A stretch of DNA of 64,000 bases, from assembly GCA_038227045.1 (NCBI GenBank), contig JBBRQD010000020.1, forward strand, positions 1 to 64,000, in the 5' to 3' direction. This DNA is from JANXLS01 sp038227045 (GTDB lineage: Bacteria > Planctomycetota > SZUA-567 > H5-PLA8). Of the stretch, positions 62,709 to 64,000 are shown piece by piece. The notes beneath the pieces were generated by a model. The model was not told the origin of the DNA and made no database searches. It saw nothing but the letters and a program-made list of their open reading frames with translations. Each line of letters starts with the position of its first letter. Position 1 is the first letter of the stretch. Made by a program: the position numbers and the translations under genes.

Positions 62709-62923
62709 GAGTGAGTCTCGAGACCAGAAGGCCGGGCCTAATTCAAAGACCATTTCCTATATGAATGAATACTCCGCGCAGCCCCAGGAAGCAAAGAAGT
62801 CTTGAATTAATTGAGGTGAATTTTGCAAGGCCTCGCGCATCGCGTGAGGCGTGTGGTGTATTCCGCAAACACACAGAGCAAGGCAGTTCTTCAAGGGATT
62901 CCATCGGGCGCCGGGAGAGCAAC

Positions 62924-63910
62924 ATGAACACGCGTTTAATCGTTGCATTTTCAATCCTTTTCGCAGCCACTTGCGGCTGCGCTGAAACCATCGTCGCCGT
63001 CGGCTACGGCGGTCGGCGCATGACGTCGCCGGACGGAATAACGTGGGAGAATGTCCAGCAGTGGGCTGAAAAAGGCGGCGACGATTCCAACAATCTCATC
63101 AGCATCGCGTTCGGCCAGGGAAAATTCGTCTGCGTCGGCGGAGGCGGCTGGTCGAAGGAGACGCAGGCCGGCCACATTCTATTATCGACAGACGGCAAAG
63201 AATGGCGCGAAGTCGCGAAGTATCCCTTCCGCGTGAGTCCGGTGTTGTTTCTCGGCGACCGGTTCGTGGCAGGCGGGCCGGCGAAACAATTGCTCTGGTC
63301 GATGGACGGCGAAAAATGGAGCGAGGGCGAAGCGGTCAAGCTTCCGCCGGAATTGCCAGGCTGGGCGTTCTGGTTCCGCAATGGCGCCGCCGGAAACGGC
63401 ATTTTTGCATTCATGGGAAACGCCAACAAGGATCAGAAAACATGGTGGTGCCTGACCACGCGCGACGGGAAATCGATTGAGAACTTTTCAAGCACTGCGC
63501 CCGGCACGAGAGGACTTGCTTTCGGCGCGGGACAATTCGTCGCCGTGAATCCCGACGGTATCCTCACGTCGCCCGACGCACAAAAGTGGCAGCCCGTGGC
63601 AAGTCCGCCGCAAGACGAACTGCGCGCCATTATTTGGACCGGAAAAGCATTCGTGCTCACAGGCAAAACCGGAACGTACATTTCCACCGACGGCAGCGCG
63701 TGGAAACCCTTCGGAAAATCCCCGCCCGGTAACATTGTCTGGGCGGGCGAGAGCGGATTCATCGCCACCGGATGGCCGGGCAAAATGTTCTTTTCCACCG
63801 ACGGTCAAGCGTGGAAACCGGCCGGCCAGCCGCTGCCTGGAATGGGCGTCAATTCCGTGGTCTCCAGCAAACCTTTAGACCTCCGACCGGAGGCGCCAGT
63901 TCAGCGATAA
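62924..63910 (+). CDS. Secreted BNR/propeller-like protein
   Basis: 328 residues. A signal peptide (MNTRLIVAFSILFAATCGCA) is followed by about seven short beta-rich units with the recurrent S.DG..W pattern (TSPDGITWENV, STDGKEWREV, SMDGEKWSEG, STDGSAWKPF, STDGQAWKPA). That pattern is typical of sialidase/BNR-type propellers without clear catalytic residues. GGGAGAG lies just upstream of this ATG; a frame extension to 62765 has no signal-peptide logic. It diverges from the PSD1 gene. The signal peptide ends in a Cys pair (CGC), so a lipid anchor is possible. Confidence 0.82.
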   Translation: MNTRLIVAFSILFAATCGCAETIVAVGYGGRRMTSPDGITWENVQQWAEKGGDDSNNLISIAFGQGKFVCVGGGGWSKETQAGHILLSTDGKEWREVAKYPFRVSPVLFLGDRFVAGGPAKQLLWSMDGEKWSEGEAVKLPPELPGWAFWFRNGAAGNGIFAFMGNANKDQKTWWCLTTRDGKSIENFSSTAPGTRGLAFGAGQFVAVNPDGILTSPDAQKWQPVASPPQDELRAIIWTGKAFVLTGKTGTYISTDGSAWKPFGKSPPGNIVWAGESGFIATGWPGKMFFSTDGQAWKPAGQPLPGMGVNSVVSSKPLDLRPEAPVQR

Positions 63911-64000
63911 ACTTCCCGGCGATGGCGTACGCGGTTAACGCGAATAATGCGAATTTCGTCGGCGATTTCGTAGATCACTCGGTAGTCCCCCACGCGAATG
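63901..64000 (-). CDS. RelE/ParE-family toxin, C-terminal part (cut by window edge)
   Basis: On the minus strand the last 32 codons before a TGA at 63901-63903 read RVGDYRVIYEIADEIRIIRV, then NRVRHRREVYR. This is the typical C-terminal strand pair and basic tail of RelE/ParE ribosome-dependent or gyrase-type toxins. The gene runs off the right edge, so its start and an antitoxin gene would lie beyond 64000. Its stop overlaps the last ten bases of the convergent propeller-protein gene. Confidence 0.85.
   Translation of the reverse strand, partial: IRVGDYRVIYEIADEIRIIRVNRVRHRREVYR

Overview
This is a contiguous bacterial chromosome segment with about 43 protein genes and no rRNA, tRNA, CRISPR array, transposase or phage module that I can see. 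The gene content points to a Planctomycetota-type or related PVC/deep-branching environmental bacterium. The evidence is a DUF1501 / PSCyt1-PSCyt2-PSD1 pair, a giant DUF4175-like membrane coiled-coil protein next to a HEAT protein, a Ser/Thr kinase carrying an FGE-sulfatase domain, a cytochrome c / copper monooxygenase-like / TPR protein, and many large secreted proteins. The phylum is inferred, because no marker such as 16S is present.

Layout. 0-2.5 kb: a biotin carrier protein, a small unknown and a thiolase. 2.6-5.7 kb: a secreted CARDB/PKD protein. 5.9-7.6 kb: an unknown gene and hemB. 7.7-14.0 kb (minus): a three-gene cluster of a giant DUF4175-like protein, a HEAT-repeat protein and a small Q-rich protein. 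14.4-17.9 kb: an exported caspase-fold protein with an EF-hand and two Tudor-like domains, then a tandem GlcG/HbpS-domain protein. 18-24 kb: a GH15 glucoamylase followed by the whole oxidative pentose-phosphate branch (gnd, zwf, pgl). 24-29 kb: hisA, a half-size EamA transporter, two small genes with very strong Shine-Dalgarno (SD) sites, purD and a YrdC-LMW-PTP fusion. 29.4-37.6 kb: the kinase-TPR-FGE protein, a SirB1-like transglutaminase protein, a small membrane protein, an unknown exported protein, a second FGE-domain protein and a small anchored protein. 37.7-40.5 kb: a double glycosyltransferase. 40.7-50.6 kb: a complete moxR-DUF58-bat operon in which batB and batC are one reading frame. 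50.7-55.3 kb: two GT4 glycosyltransferases and a DUF4912-GH57 branching-enzyme-like protein. 55.4-62.7 kb: the cytochrome/copper protein, a tandem DUF3395-like protein and the DUF1501/PSD1 pair. 62.9-64 kb: a secreted propeller protein and the C-terminus of a RelE/ParE toxin cut by the window edge.

Two themes recur. One is alpha-glucan handling (GT4s, GH57, GH15) linked to glucose-6-phosphate oxidation. The other is envelope-facing protein-interaction machinery (Bat, DUF4175/HEAT, kinase/FGE, PSD1). Intergenic spaces hold several families of palindromic repeats, including a perfect 50-bp palindrome. The observations most worth following up are the caspase/EF-hand/Tudor protein, the batB-batC junction with its retained internal start signals, the YrdC-phosphatase fusion with altered signature residues, the six exact 11-residue repeats in a small membrane protein, and a hairpin that buries an SD.
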